Below the pieces are notes generated by a model. It was given only the letters and a program-made list of their open reading frames with translations, was not told the DNA's origin and did not search any database. Below, piece after piece: positions 26,667 to 34,973 of a stretch of 64,000 nucleotides of DNA (its first letter is position 1; each line of letters opens with the position of its first letter). Location: positions 5,828,001-5,892,000 of the forward strand of contig NZ_CP048397.1 of NCBI RefSeq assembly GCF_010384365.1. The letters run 5' to 3'. A program made the position numbers and the translations under genes. Source of the DNA: Streptomyces sp. S4.7. GTDB lineage: Bacteria > Actinomycetota > Actinomycetes > Streptomycetales > Streptomycetaceae.

Positions 26667-28051
26667 CCGACGCTGCCGTGACCATGGAGTTCCACCCGCA
26701 GCCGACCGCCGGAGAGGCCAGGCCCTGGGCGTTCCCCGCGCCCGAGCGCGGTGTCCTGCCCAACGGACTGACGGTGCTGCGCTGCCACCGCCCCGGCCAG
26801 CAGGTGGTGGCCGTCGAGATCTCCCTCGCCGCCCCGCTGGAGGCCGAGCCCGAGGGCCTCGACGGCATCGCCACGATCATGGCCCGCGCGCTGTCCGAGG
26901 GCACCGACAAGCACACGGCCGAGGAGTTCGCCGCCGAGCTGGAGCGCTGCGGCGCCACGCTCGACGCGCACGCCGACCACCCCGGCGTCCGGGTCTCCCT
27001 GGAGGTCCCGGTCTCCCGGCTGCCCAAGGCGCTCGGCCTGCTCGCCGACGCCCTGCGCGCCCCGCTGTTCTCCGAGAGCGAGGTCGGCCGGCTCGTCACC
27101 AACCGGCTCGACGAGATCCCGCACGAGCAGGCCAACCCGGCCCGCCGCGCGGCGAAGCAGCTCTCCAAGGAGCTGTTTTCGGCCACCTCGCGCATGTCGC
27201 GCCCGCGCCAGGGCACCGAGGAGACCGTCGGACGCATCGACGCGAAGGGTGTCCGCGCCTTCTACGAAGCGCACGTGCGCCCCGCCACCGCCACCGCGGT
27301 CATCGTCGGCGACCTCACCGGCGTCGACGTAGAGGCGCTGCTCGCCGAGACGCTCGGCGACTGGACGGGCGACACCTCCGAGCCGCGCCCCGTGCCGCCG
27401 GTGACCGCCGACGACACCGGCCGCGTGGTGATCGTGGACCGGCCCGGAGCCGTCCAGACGCAGCTGCTGATCGGCCGGGTCGGCCCCGACCGGCACGACC
27501 GCGTCTGGCCGGCCCAGGTGCTCGGCACGTACTGCCTGGGTGGCACGCTCACCTCCCGGCTCGACCGGGTGCTGCGCGAGGAGAAGGGCTACACCTACGG
27601 CGTGCGGGCCTTCGCGCAGGTGCTGCGCTCGGACCCGGACGGTACGGGCGCCTCCATGCTCGCCATCAGCGGCTCCGTGGACACCGAGTCGACCGGCCCC
27701 GCGCTGGACGATCTGTGGAAGGTGCTGCGTACGCTCGCGGCCGAAGGGCTGACGGACGCCGAGCGCGAGACGGCCGTGCAGAATCTGGTCGGAGTCGCGC
27801 CACTGAAGTACGAGACGGCCGCGTCCGTCGCCGACACGCTCGCCGACCAGGTCGAGCAGCACCTCCCGGACGACTTCCAGGCGCGGCTCTACGCACGCCT
27901 GGCCGAGACCGGCACCGTCGAGGCGACGGCCGCCGTCGTCAGCGCCTTCCCGGGCGACCGGCTGGTCACGGTGCTCGTCGGGGACGCCTCGGTGATCCGG
28001 GAGCCTGTCGAGGGGCTCGGCATCGGCGAGGTGAAGGTCGTCACCGGCTGA
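26663..28051 (+). CDS. M16-family peptidase, non-catalytic subunit
   Basis: The GTG at 26663 overlaps the previous stop (GTGA), so the pair is translationally coupled; an alternative start is ATG 26684. The 462-residue protein has the M16 fold and the R/Y substrate-binding motif of non-catalytic subunits (LTSRLDRVLREEKGYTYGVRAF), but in place of HxxEH it has GLDGIATIMARAL, so it cannot bind zinc there. It probably forms the second half of the heterodimeric peptidase. Confidence 0.93.
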   Translation: MTDAAVTMEFHPQPTAGEARPWAFPAPERGVLPNGLTVLRCHRPGQQVVAVEISLAAPLEAEPEGLDGIATIMARALSEGTDKHTAEEFAAELERCGATLDAHADHPGVRVSLEVPVSRLPKALGLLADALRAPLFSESEVGRLVTNRLDEIPHEQANPARRAAKQLSKELFSATSRMSRPRQGTEETVGRIDAKGVRAFYEAHVRPATATAVIVGDLTGVDVEALLAETLGDWTGDTSEPRPVPPVTADDTGRVVIVDRPGAVQTQLLIGRVGPDRHDRVWPAQVLGTYCLGGTLTSRLDRVLREEKGYTYGVRAFAQVLRSDPDGTGASMLAISGSVDTESTGPALDDLWKVLRTLAAEGLTDAERETAVQNLVGVAPLKYETAASVADTLADQVEQHLPDDFQARLYARLAETGTVEATAAVVSAFPGDRLVTVLVGDASVIREPVEGLGIGEVKVVTG

Positions 28052-28087
28052 GGCCGGCCCACGAACCACGCGGCTCAATACGCACAA

Positions 28088-28125
28088 AGGGAACCCCGGT
28101 GACGAACCAGTCGCCGGGGTTTCCC
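28088..28125 (+). terminator. Terminator after the M16 operon
   Basis: GGGAA-CCCCGG and CCGGGG-TTTCCC form a stem around a small inner GAC/GTC pair, starting 37 bp after the stop codon and separating the M16 operon from the riboswitch transcript. Confidence 0.65.
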
Positions 28126-28224
28126 GCTATGTCCGCATTCATAAGGAGGTTGCCTGAATGCCCTGTGGCGTGCGCTACAAAAGGGCCTGTCTGTTTGGTG
28201 ATTGAAAGATGACCCCTTTAGCGT

Positions 28225-28435
28225 CGGTCCGGCTGTCCGCCAGAGCCCGCCGCATCCGCGGCACCGGACAGCCATCGCCGAGTCCCCGTCAGGCGCGAGC
28301 CTGGGGAGCCGGGGACCCATTTGCGTCCCTGGGGTGAATCGGGGGCCTTCGCGTGATCCGCGGAGGAGCCCGTAGGAGACCTTCCTGCTCCGAACCCGTC
28401 AGCTAACCCGGTAGGCGAGAAGGAAGGAAAGGACC
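28225..28435 (+). promoter_or_regulatory. ydaO/yuaA-type c-di-AMP riboswitch
   Basis: The leader before the M23 peptidase has the conserved features of the c-di-AMP riboswitch: GGCTGTCC...GGACAGCC outer helix (28240-28273), paired AGTCCCCG and CGGGGACC segments, the GGGGTGAATC block near 28330, CCGCGGAGGAGCCCGTAGG, and the hallmark CGAACCCGTCAGCTAACCCG followed by GTAGGCGAGAAGGAAGGAAAGG (28391-28432). In Streptomyces this class is known before resuscitation-promoting and cell-wall-lytic genes, and c-di-AMP turns expression down. Confidence 0.9.
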
Positions 28436-28444
28436 AGCCACTTC

Positions 28445-29233
28445 ATGGCGTTCACCCGTGCCACCGGGAAGCACCGTGCCCCGGGCCGAATGACGCGCCG
28501 GAGCGCGAACATCGCCGGAGTCGCCACTCTCACCGCGGCCGGTGTCATCGGCACCCTCGCCTCCCCGGCGCTCGCCGCCGAAGCGGGCGCGGCCCTCGCC
28601 CAGGAGGCGGCCCCGGCCGCCCCGGACCGCGCCATCGTCATCGACGACTCGCTCGCCGCGAAGATCGACGCCCAGGCCGACGCGCAGCGCCTGGCCGCCC
28701 GGAAGGCCGCGAAGGCGAAGGCGGAGGCCAAGGCCGCCGCTCGCGCCAAGGCCGAGGCGAAGCGCAAGGCGCAGGCCCGCGAGGCCGAGGAGCGCGCGGC
28801 ACGCGCCGCCGAGCGCGAGCGCCTGAACGCCTACCGGCTCCCCGTCGCCGGCTCCTCCGTCACCACCGGCTACCGGACCGGAGGCGCGCTCTGGTCGTCC
28901 GGCAGCCACAGCGGCGTCGACTTCCGCGCCACGTCGGGCACTTCGGTCGTGGCCGTCGGCGCGGGCACCGTCGTCGAGGCCGGCTGGGGCGGCGCGTACG
29001 GCAACAACGTCGTCATCCGTATGAACGACGGCACGTACACCCAGTACGGACACCTCTCCTCGGTCGCCGTCAACGTCGGCCAGAGCGTCTCCCCGGGCAC
29101 GTCGGTCGGCCTCTCGGGCTCGACCGGCAACTCCACGGGACCGCACCTGCACTTCGAGGCGCGGACGAGCGAGGAGTACGGCACCGACATCGACCCGGTC
29201 GCGTATCTGCGCTCGCACGGCGTCGGCGTCTGA
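28445..29233 (+). CDS. Secreted M23-family peptidoglycan endopeptidase
   Basis: The 262-residue protein has a signal peptide (about residues 1-42, Ala-rich with LASPALAAEA), a long Lys/Ala/Glu-rich coiled coil (about 75-125) and a C-terminal LytM/M23 domain with zinc-binding HSGVDFRA and HLHFEAR. Active sites H-x(3)-D and HxH are intact, so it should cut stem-peptide crosslinks in the wall. Control by the c-di-AMP riboswitch directly upstream ties wall lysis to osmotic or developmental signalling, as known for related genes. Confidence 0.92.
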   Translation: MAFTRATGKHRAPGRMTRRSANIAGVATLTAAGVIGTLASPALAAEAGAALAQEAAPAAPDRAIVIDDSLAAKIDAQADAQRLAARKAAKAKAEAKAAARAKAEAKRKAQAREAEERAARAAERERLNAYRLPVAGSSVTTGYRTGGALWSSGSHSGVDFRATSGTSVVAVGAGTVVEAGWGGAYGNNVVIRMNDGTYTQYGHLSSVAVNVGQSVSPGTSVGLSGSTGNSTGPHLHFEARTSEEYGTDIDPVAYLRSHGVGV

Positions 29234-29251
29234 GCCGGTACCCAGACACCA

Positions 29252-29282
29252 CGAAGGCCCCGGCGTCCTGCCGGGGCCTTCG
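29252..29282. terminator. Bidirectional terminator between the M23 gene and ptsH
   Basis: CGAAGGCCCCGGC and GCCGGGGCCTTCG form a perfect 13 bp stem with a 5 nt loop. The flanking genes converge on it, so it can serve both. Confidence 0.85.
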
Positions 29283-29307
29283 CCGTTTCGTACGTACGCG
29301 GCGCGGG

Positions 29308-29589
29308 TCAGACGGTCTCGGGAAGCTCGTCCAGGCCCTCGGCCACCAGCTTCGCCAGCCGGTCGAGCGCGACGTCCGCGCCGTCCACGTCGGAGGCCAG
29401 GACGATCTCGTCGCCGCCCTGCGCGCCCAGCCCCAGCACGGCGAGCATCGACGCCGCGTTGACCGGGCTGCCGTCGGCCTTGGCGATCGTCACCGGCACG
29501 CCGGAGGCCGTGGCGGCACGGACGAAGATGGAGGCGGGACGGGCGTGCAGGCCCTCGGCCCAGCCGACGTTGACGCGACGCTCAGCCAT
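29308..29589 (-). CDS. ptsH: HPr phosphocarrier protein of the PTS
   Basis: The start at ATG 29589 follows TTGAAGGG and gives MAERRVNVGWAEGLHARPAS with the phosphorylated His15 in the expected place; upstream in-frame codons are non-coding. The 93-residue length is standard. HPr takes phosphate from enzyme I and hands it to sugar-specific IIA proteins, such as those for N-acetylglucosamine. The SPVNAASMLAVLGLGA segment is the usual second-helix region. A DasR-type site lies just upstream. Confidence 0.97.
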   Translation of the reverse strand: MAERRVNVGWAEGLHARPASIFVRAATASGVPVTIAKADGSPVNAASMLAVLGLGAQGGDEIVLASDVDGADVALDRLAKLVAEGLDELPETV

Positions 29590-29612
29590 GGTGTTGCCCT
29601 TCAAGTCACAGT

Positions 29613-29628
29613 TGTTGTCTAGACCAGT
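29613..29628. promoter_or_regulatory. DasR-responsive (dre) site before ptsH
   Basis: TGTTGTCTAGACCAGT matches the 16 bp dre consensus A(C/G)TGGTCTAGACCA(C/G)T at 13 positions, with a perfect right half, 24 bp upstream of the ptsH start. DasR, the GntR-type regulator of chitin and N-acetylglucosamine use, is known to control pts genes in Streptomyces coelicolor. Confidence 0.75.
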
Positions 29629-29742
29629 GTGCCACGCGGCTCCGGACGGACCGACGAGGCACCCCTGGGGTCCGTCGACAGACCCCAGACTGCCCCGGCC
29701 CAGCACCCGCCGCTACCCGTGTGCGCGCCGTAGGCTCGTCCC

Positions 29743-32592
29743 ATGACGACGCCGTCACAGCACGCGTACCCCGATCACTGGGAAGCAGACGTGGTTCTGC
29801 GCGACGGAGGCACCGCGCGCGTGAGGCCCATCACGACCGACGACGCCGAGCGGCTGGTCAGCTTCTACGAGCAGGTCTCCGACGAGTCGAAGTACTACCG
29901 CTTCTTCGCGCCCTACCCCCGGCTCTCCGACAAGGACGTGTACCGCTTCACCCACCACGACTACGTGGACCGGGTGGGACTCGCGGTGACCGTCGGCGGC
30001 GAGTTCGTCGCCACCGTCCGCTACGACCGGATCGACGCCCGGGGCATGCCCGCCTCCGCGCCCGCCGACGAGGCCGAGGTCGCCTTCCTCGTCCAGGACG
30101 CGCACCAGGGACGCGGGATCGCCTCCGCGCTCCTCGAACACATCGCCGCGGTGGCGCGCGAGCGCGGGATCAGGCGCTTCGCGGCGGAGGTGCTGCCCGC
30201 GAACACCAAGATGATCAAGGTGTTCCGGGACGCCGGGTTCACCCAGAGGCGCAACTTCGAGGACGGCGCCGTCCGCCTGGTCCTCGACCTCGAACCGACC
30301 GCCGAGTCCCTCGCCGTCCAGCGCGGCCGCGAGCAGCGCGCCGAGGCACGCTCCGTACAGAGGCTGCTCGGCCCCTCGTCGGTGGCCGTCGTCGGCGCCG
30401 GACGCACGGCGGGCGGTGTCGGGCGGGCCGTGCTGCGCAATCTCCTCGACGGGGGTTTCACGGGGCGTACGTACGCGGTGAACGTGGCCCTGCCCCCGGA
30501 GCTCACCGAGATCGACGGCGTCCCGGCCGTGCGCTCCCTCGCGGAGATCGACGAGCGCGTCGACCTCGCGGTCGTCGCCGTCCCCGCCGAGCGGGTGCCC
30601 GAAGCCGTCGCCGACTGCGGCGAACACGGCGTCCAGGGCCTGGTCGTGCTCTCCGCCGGATACGCGGAGAGCGGGCCGGCCGGGCGGGAGCGCCAGCGCG
30701 AACTCGTGCGACAGGCACGTTCGTACGGGATGCGCGTCATCGGCCCCAACGCGTTCGGCGTCATCAACACCGGACCGCCCGTCCGGCTGAACGCCTCGCT
30801 CGCCCCCGAGACACCCGGCCGGGGGCGGATCGGTCTCTTCACCCAGTCGGGCGCGATCGGTATCGCGCTCCTGGCCGGACTGGTCCGGCGCGGCGCGGGG
30901 GTGTCCACCTTCATCTCGGCGGGCAACCGCGCGGACGTCTCGGGCAACGACTTCCTCCAGTACTGGCACGACGACCCGGACACCGACGTCGTGCTCCTCT
31001 ACCTCGAATCGATCGGCAACCCACGGAAGTTCACCCGGCTCGCCAGGCGCACCGGGGCCGCGAAGCCGGTCGTCGTCGCCAAGGGCGCACGCCACAGCGG
31101 CAGCGCGCCGCCGGGGCACGCGGTGCCGGTCACCGGTATCCCGGACGCGACCGTCTCGGCGCTGCTCAGCCAGGCGGGCGTGATCCGCGTGGACACCGTC
31201 ACGGAGCTGGTCGACGCGGGTCTCCTGCTCGCGAACCAGCCCCTGCCGGCCGGCCCGCATGTCGCGATCCTCGGCAACTCCGAGTCGCTCGGCCTCCTTT
31301 CGTACGACGCCTGCCTGACCGAAGGTCTGCGCCCGCTCCCACCGCTCGACCTCACGACATCGGCCCGCCCCGAGGACTTCCGCACGGCGCTGGCCGCGGT
31401 GCTGGCGGACCCGGGCTGCGACGCGGTCGTCGTCACGGCGATCCCCTGGGTCGGCGAGAACGGCGCGATGGAGTCGGGTGACGGCGAGGTTCTGGCGACG
31501 GCGCTCCGCGAGGCGGCATCGACGGCTCCGGCGAAGCCGGTGGCCGTGGTCCACGTCGAGATCGGCGGCCTCGCGAAGGCGCTCTCGGCGGCCACGACGA
31601 CGGCGCCCCGCCCGGGACCGGTGCCGGGCACGGGCGCCGCGCCGGACACCCCGCCGACGCCCGCTCCCGAGCCGGCCGGTGCCGTCCCCGTGCCGCCCCG
31701 GGAGCCCCGCACCGCCCCCCGGCGGATCCCCGCCTACCCCGCGGCCGAGCGCGCGGTCCGCGCGCTCGGCCAGGCCGTCACCTACGCGCAGTGGCGGCGG
31801 CAGGCCGCGGAGCCCGGCAAGGTGCCCGAGTACGACGACATCGACGAGAGCGGGGCCGCCGGGCTCATCGGCCGGGTGCTCGGCGAAGCGCCGGTCGACC
31901 CGCACGGGATGAGCCTCGGGGACGACGACACCCGGGAACTGCTCGCGCGGTACGGGATCGCCGTACGGCCCACCCTCCCCGCGTCCGGACCCGACGGCGC
32001 CGTCGAGGCCGCCGCGCGGCTCGGATACCCCGTCGCGCTCAAGACCACGGCGCCGCATCTGCGCCACCGGGCCGACCTCGGAGGCGTACGGCTCGATCTC
32101 GCGGACGAGGAGCGGCTGCGGGCGGCGTACGGCGAACTCACCGAGCTGCTCGGCGAGCCCGCCGAGCTGCGGCCCGTCGTCCAGTCGATGGCACCGCGCG
32201 GGGTGGACACCGTCGTGCGCGCCGTCATCGACCCGGCCGCCGGCGCGGTGCTCTCCTTCGGGCTGGCCGGGGTGGCCTCCGAGCTGCTGGGGGACGTGGC
32301 GCACCGGCTCGTGCCCGTCACCGACCGCGAAGCCGCGGAGCTGCTCCGGTCCGTCCGCACGGCGCCGCTCCTCTTCGGCTGGCGCGGCTCCGCGCCCGTC
32401 GACACCGCCGCGCTGGAAGAGCTGCTGCTCCGGGTGTCCCGGCTCGTCGACGACCACCCGGAGATCGTGTCCGTCGCGCTGGAACCGGTGGTGGTCGCCA
32501 CACAGGGCCTCTCGGTGCTCGGCGCGAGCGTCCGCCTCGCGCCACCCCCCTCCCGCGACGACCTCGGCCCCCGCCGCCTGCCGAGCTACTAG
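29743..32592 (+). CDS. GNAT acetyltransferase fused to NDP-forming acyl-CoA synthetase-like domains (PatA type)
   Basis: In this 949-residue protein an N-terminal GNAT domain (about 15-190; VQDAHQGRGIASALLEH acetyl-CoA motif) precedes a CoA-binding Rossmann domain (about 205-335, SSVAVVGAGRTAGGVGRAVLRNL), succinyl-CoA-ligase-like domains, a Pro-rich linker (about 625-665) and an ATP-grasp domain. This order, with GNAT first, is that of the Streptomyces lividans protein acetyltransferase PatA, which controls acetoacetyl-CoA synthetase by lysine acetylation; the Salmonella enzyme has GNAT last. The likely role is reversible lysine acetylation of acyl-CoA synthetases. The ligase-like part may be regulatory. 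Confidence 0.9.
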   Translation: MTTPSQHAYPDHWEADVVLRDGGTARVRPITTDDAERLVSFYEQVSDESKYYRFFAPYPRLSDKDVYRFTHHDYVDRVGLAVTVGGEFVATVRYDRIDARGMPASAPADEAEVAFLVQDAHQGRGIASALLEHIAAVARERGIRRFAAEVLPANTKMIKVFRDAGFTQRRNFEDGAVRLVLDLEPTAESLAVQRGREQRAEARSVQRLLGPSSVAVVGAGRTAGGVGRAVLRNLLDGGFTGRTYAVNVALPPELTEIDGVPAVRSLAEIDERVDLAVVAVPAERVPEAVADCGEHGVQGLVVLSAGYAESGPAGRERQRELVRQARSYGMRVIGPNAFGVINTGPPVRLNASLAPETPGRGRIGLFTQSGAIGIALLAGLVRRGAGVSTFISAGNRADVSGNDFLQYWHDDPDTDVVLLYLESIGNPRKFTRLARRTGAAKPVVVAKGARHSGSAPPGHAVPVTGIPDATVSALLSQAGVIRVDTVTELVDAGLLLANQPLPAGPHVAILGNSESLGLLSYDACLTEGLRPLPPLDLTTSARPEDFRTALAAVLADPGCDAVVVTAIPWVGENGAMESGDGEVLATALREAASTAPAKPVAVVHVEIGGLAKALSAATTTAPRPGPVPGTGAAPDTPPTPAPEPAGAVPVPPREPRTAPRRIPAYPAAERAVRALGQAVTYAQWRRQAAEPGKVPEYDDIDESGAAGLIGRVLGEAPVDPHGMSLGDDDTRELLARYGIAVRPTLPASGPDGAVEAAARLGYPVALKTTAPHLRHRADLGGVRLDLADEERLRAAYGELTELLGEPAELRPVVQSMAPRGVDTVVRAVIDPAAGAVLSFGLAGVASELLGDVAHRLVPVTDREAAELLRSVRTAPLLFGWRGSAPVDTAALEELLLRVSRLVDDHPEIVSVALEPVVVATQGLSVLGASVRLAPPPSRDDLGPRRLPSY

Positions 32593-32623
32593 TAGTGCTT
32601 GGTCAGGTTCAGTCGTCGGTGGC

Positions 32624-32790
32624 GTGTCCGACAAACCCCGCCTGGCCCGCGACGCCCGGCACGGCGCCTCGCCGCGCTGTCGGAGACGGTCGAGTACGCC
32701 CGGTACGAGCCCGCCCCTCCGCCTTGCGATGCACAGCACCAGCCGCCGCCGGCCCCGCCCTGTGGGCGGACGGCGCCATTTGTCGGACAC
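32624..32790. repeat. MITE-like element, copy 1 (167 bp)
   Basis: Bounded by a perfect 12 bp inverted repeat, GTGTCCGACAAA (32624-32635) and TTTGTCGGACAC (32779-32790). The interior shares blocks with the element at 49888-50058, such as GAGTACGCCCGGTACG, CTTGCGAT and CCCCGCCCTG-GGGCGGACG. It has no coding capacity. Confidence 0.7.
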
Positions 32791-32845
32791 GGCCCAGAGC
32801 GGTGGCCGGGAACGTCGACGGTCGCGCGACCGGCCTGCCGCGCGT

Positions 32846-32894
32846 GCCCTCGATCGCCGGGCGGGCTCAACAAGCCCGCCCGGCGATCGAGGGC
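32846..32894. terminator. Very strong 22 bp stem terminator
   Basis: GCCCTCGATCGCCGGGCGGG (continuing CT) at 32846-32867 pairs perfectly over 22 bp with 32873-32894 around the loop CAACA. The CGATCGCCGG-CGGGC stem type recurs widely as a Streptomyces terminator. It follows the PatA-type gene and the MITE-like element. With copy 1 it accounts for most of the 462 bp gap 32593-33054. Confidence 0.85.
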
Positions 32895-33054
32895 GAACCG
32901 GTCACCGGCCGGATCCGGTGCGGCAAGCCCGGCCACAGTGCGAGCACCGGCCCCGAGCGAACCCGGCAGATCACGACAGAGCCGTCCACCCACTTCCGCC
33001 CCCGGCGGACTCGCGCGGTGCGGGCCATGCATCCCGCCACCGTAGGATGGGGAC

Positions 33055-33654
33055 ATGGCGAAGACCGGTACGACGACCCAGGGGCTGCGCACGGCGATCG
33101 AGCGCAGTGGCTACTACCCGGCTCTCGTGGCCGAGGCGGTCGAGGCCGCCGTCGGCGGCGAGCAGATCGCGTCGTATCTGGTGCACCAGGAGACGACCTT
33201 CGACTCCAACGAGGTCCGCCGGCATGTCACCGTCCTCGTCCTCACGGCCCACCGCTTCATCGTCAGCCACACCGACGAGCAGGCCGCCGACACCAGTTCA
33301 CCGACCCCGTACGCCACCACCTCGACCGAGTCCGTCAAGCTGGACCGGATCTCGTCCGTCGTGGTCAGCCGCGTCGTCGCGAACCCCGAGTCGTACACCC
33401 CCGGCACCCTGCCCCGCGAGGTCGTCCTCACCATCGGCTGGGGCGCCGTCTCCCGGATCGATCTGGAGCCCGCCGCCTGCGGCGACCCCAACTGCGAGGC
33501 GGACCACGGCTACACGGGCAACTCCACCGCCGACGACCTGAGCCTGCGCGTCAGCGAGGCCGGTGACGGACCCGACACCGTACGGCAGACGCTCGTCTTC
33601 GCCCAGTCGCTCTCCGAAGCCACCGCGGCCGCCCCGTCGTCGACCGGCCGTTGA
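33055..33654 (+). CDS. DUF5998 family protein
   Basis: A 199-residue soluble protein (MAKTGTTTQGLRTAIERSGYYPALVAEAVEAAVGGEQIASYLVHQETTF...), found next to the alkaline-phosphatase-like gene in many actinomycetes. Its middle part is beta-rich (HVTVLVLTAHRFIVSHTDEQ, RISSVVVSRVV) and it contains a short Cys pair (ACGDPNCEADHGY). No catalytic motif is recognised and its role is unknown. It ends by overlapping the next start (TGATG), so the two are co-translated. Confidence 0.85.
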   Translation: MAKTGTTTQGLRTAIERSGYYPALVAEAVEAAVGGEQIASYLVHQETTFDSNEVRRHVTVLVLTAHRFIVSHTDEQAADTSSPTPYATTSTESVKLDRISSVVVSRVVANPESYTPGTLPREVVLTIGWGAVSRIDLEPAACGDPNCEADHGYTGNSTADDLSLRVSEAGDGPDTVRQTLVFAQSLSEATAAAPSSTGR

Positions 33655-34871
33655 TGGCCGCCCCGCCCACCGCATGGCAGGACCCGGTCCCGCTCGCACT
33701 GGACACCGCGCCCGTCCCCGAGTACGGCGGCGGCTCGCTCGCCGACCTGCTGCCCACGCTCGTCGCGGGCCAGGGCGTCCCCCTCCCGGGCGCTCCCGGT
33801 GCGGACGCCGCGGTCATCCCCGAACTCACCCCGGCCGACCGCAACTGCGTCTTCCTGATCGACGGCCTCGGCTGGCAGCAGATCAAGGACCATCCCGACG
33901 AGGCGCCGTATCTGACGTCGCTGCTGGGCACTTCACGCGGCGGCACCGGCCGGCCGATCACCGTCGGCTTTCCCGCCACCACCGCTACGTCCCTCGCCTC
34001 CGTCGGTACGGGGCTGCCGCCGGGCGCCCACGGTCTGCCCGGCTACACCGTGCGCGACCCCGCCACCGGCGCGCTGATGAACCAGCTCCGCTGGCGCCCG
34101 TGGACCGATCCGCACGTCTGGCAGCCCTACCCCACGATCTTCCAGCTCGCCGACGCGGCCGGGATCCACACCGCGCAGGTCTCGTCCCCGGCCTTCGAAC
34201 GCACCCCGCTCACCGAGATCGCCCTGAGCGGCGGCACCTTCCACGGCCGTCTCTCCGGTGAGGACCGGATGGACCTCGCGGCCGTCCAACTGGCCGCGGG
34301 GGACCGGTCGCTGGTCTACACGTACTACAGCGAGGTCGACGGCAAGGGCCACAAGTTCGGCATGGACTCCGACGCCTGGCGCGGTCAGCTGATGTACGTG
34401 GACCGGCTCGCCCAGCGTCTCGCCGAGCAACTGCCGCCCCGGTCGGCCCTGTACATCACCGCCGACCACGGCATGATCGACATCCCCTTCGACGAGCGGT
34501 CGCGCATCGACTTCGACGAGGACTGGGAGCTGCGGGCCGGTGTCGCGCTCCTCGGCGGCGAGGGCCGGGCCCGGCACGTCTACGCGGTGCCGGGTGCCGA
34601 GGCGGACGTCCTCACGGTCTGGCGCGAGGTGCTCGGCGAGCAGTTCTGGGTCGCGAGCCGCGACGAGGCCGTCGCGGCGGGCTGGTTCGGCCCGCCCGGC
34701 ACGGTGGAGGAGCGGGTCCACGGCAGGATCGGCGACGTCGTGGCAGCCGCGCACGACGACGTGGTGATCACCGCGTCCGTCAACGAGCCGCGCGAGTCCC
34801 AGATGGTCGGGATGCACGGCTCGATGACCCCCGTCGAGCAGTTGGTGCCGCTCCTCGAAGTACGCTCGTAA
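33654..34871 (+). CDS. Alkaline-phosphatase-superfamily phosphodiesterase / nucleotide pyrophosphatase
   Basis: ATG 33654 overlaps the preceding stop; a TTG at 33651 is also possible. The 405-residue protein has the type I phosphodiesterase/nucleotide pyrophosphatase fold: metal-binding Asp in CVFLIDGLGWQQI, the nucleophile Thr/Ser region GFPATTATSLASVGTGLPPGAHG, YTYYSEVDGKGHKFG and ITADHGMIDIP with metal ligands Asp and His. No signal peptide is seen, so a cytoplasmic role is likely. The natural substrate is unknown. Confidence 0.88.
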   Translation: MAAPPTAWQDPVPLALDTAPVPEYGGGSLADLLPTLVAGQGVPLPGAPGADAAVIPELTPADRNCVFLIDGLGWQQIKDHPDEAPYLTSLLGTSRGGTGRPITVGFPATTATSLASVGTGLPPGAHGLPGYTVRDPATGALMNQLRWRPWTDPHVWQPYPTIFQLADAAGIHTAQVSSPAFERTPLTEIALSGGTFHGRLSGEDRMDLAAVQLAAGDRSLVYTYYSEVDGKGHKFGMDSDAWRGQLMYVDRLAQRLAEQLPPRSALYITADHGMIDIPFDERSRIDFDEDWELRAGVALLGGEGRARHVYAVPGAEADVLTVWREVLGEQFWVASRDEAVAAGWFGPPGTVEERVHGRIGDVVAAAHDDVVITASVNEPRESQMVGMHGSMTPVEQLVPLLEVRS

Positions 34872-34973
34872 CGCCCGCCCCGGTCCTACTCCGGCGCATC
34901 CGTCCCCCGGACGACGCCCCGTACCGGCGCGCGCCACCTGCCCCGTCCGTACCTGAAAGGCCGTCACTTCCTC

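Noticed and set aside
29755..32790. Long minus-strand frame opposite the PatA-type gene
   Set aside because: A shadow frame: Arg/Gly-rich with no domain, while the plus strand has complete GNAT and ligase domains.
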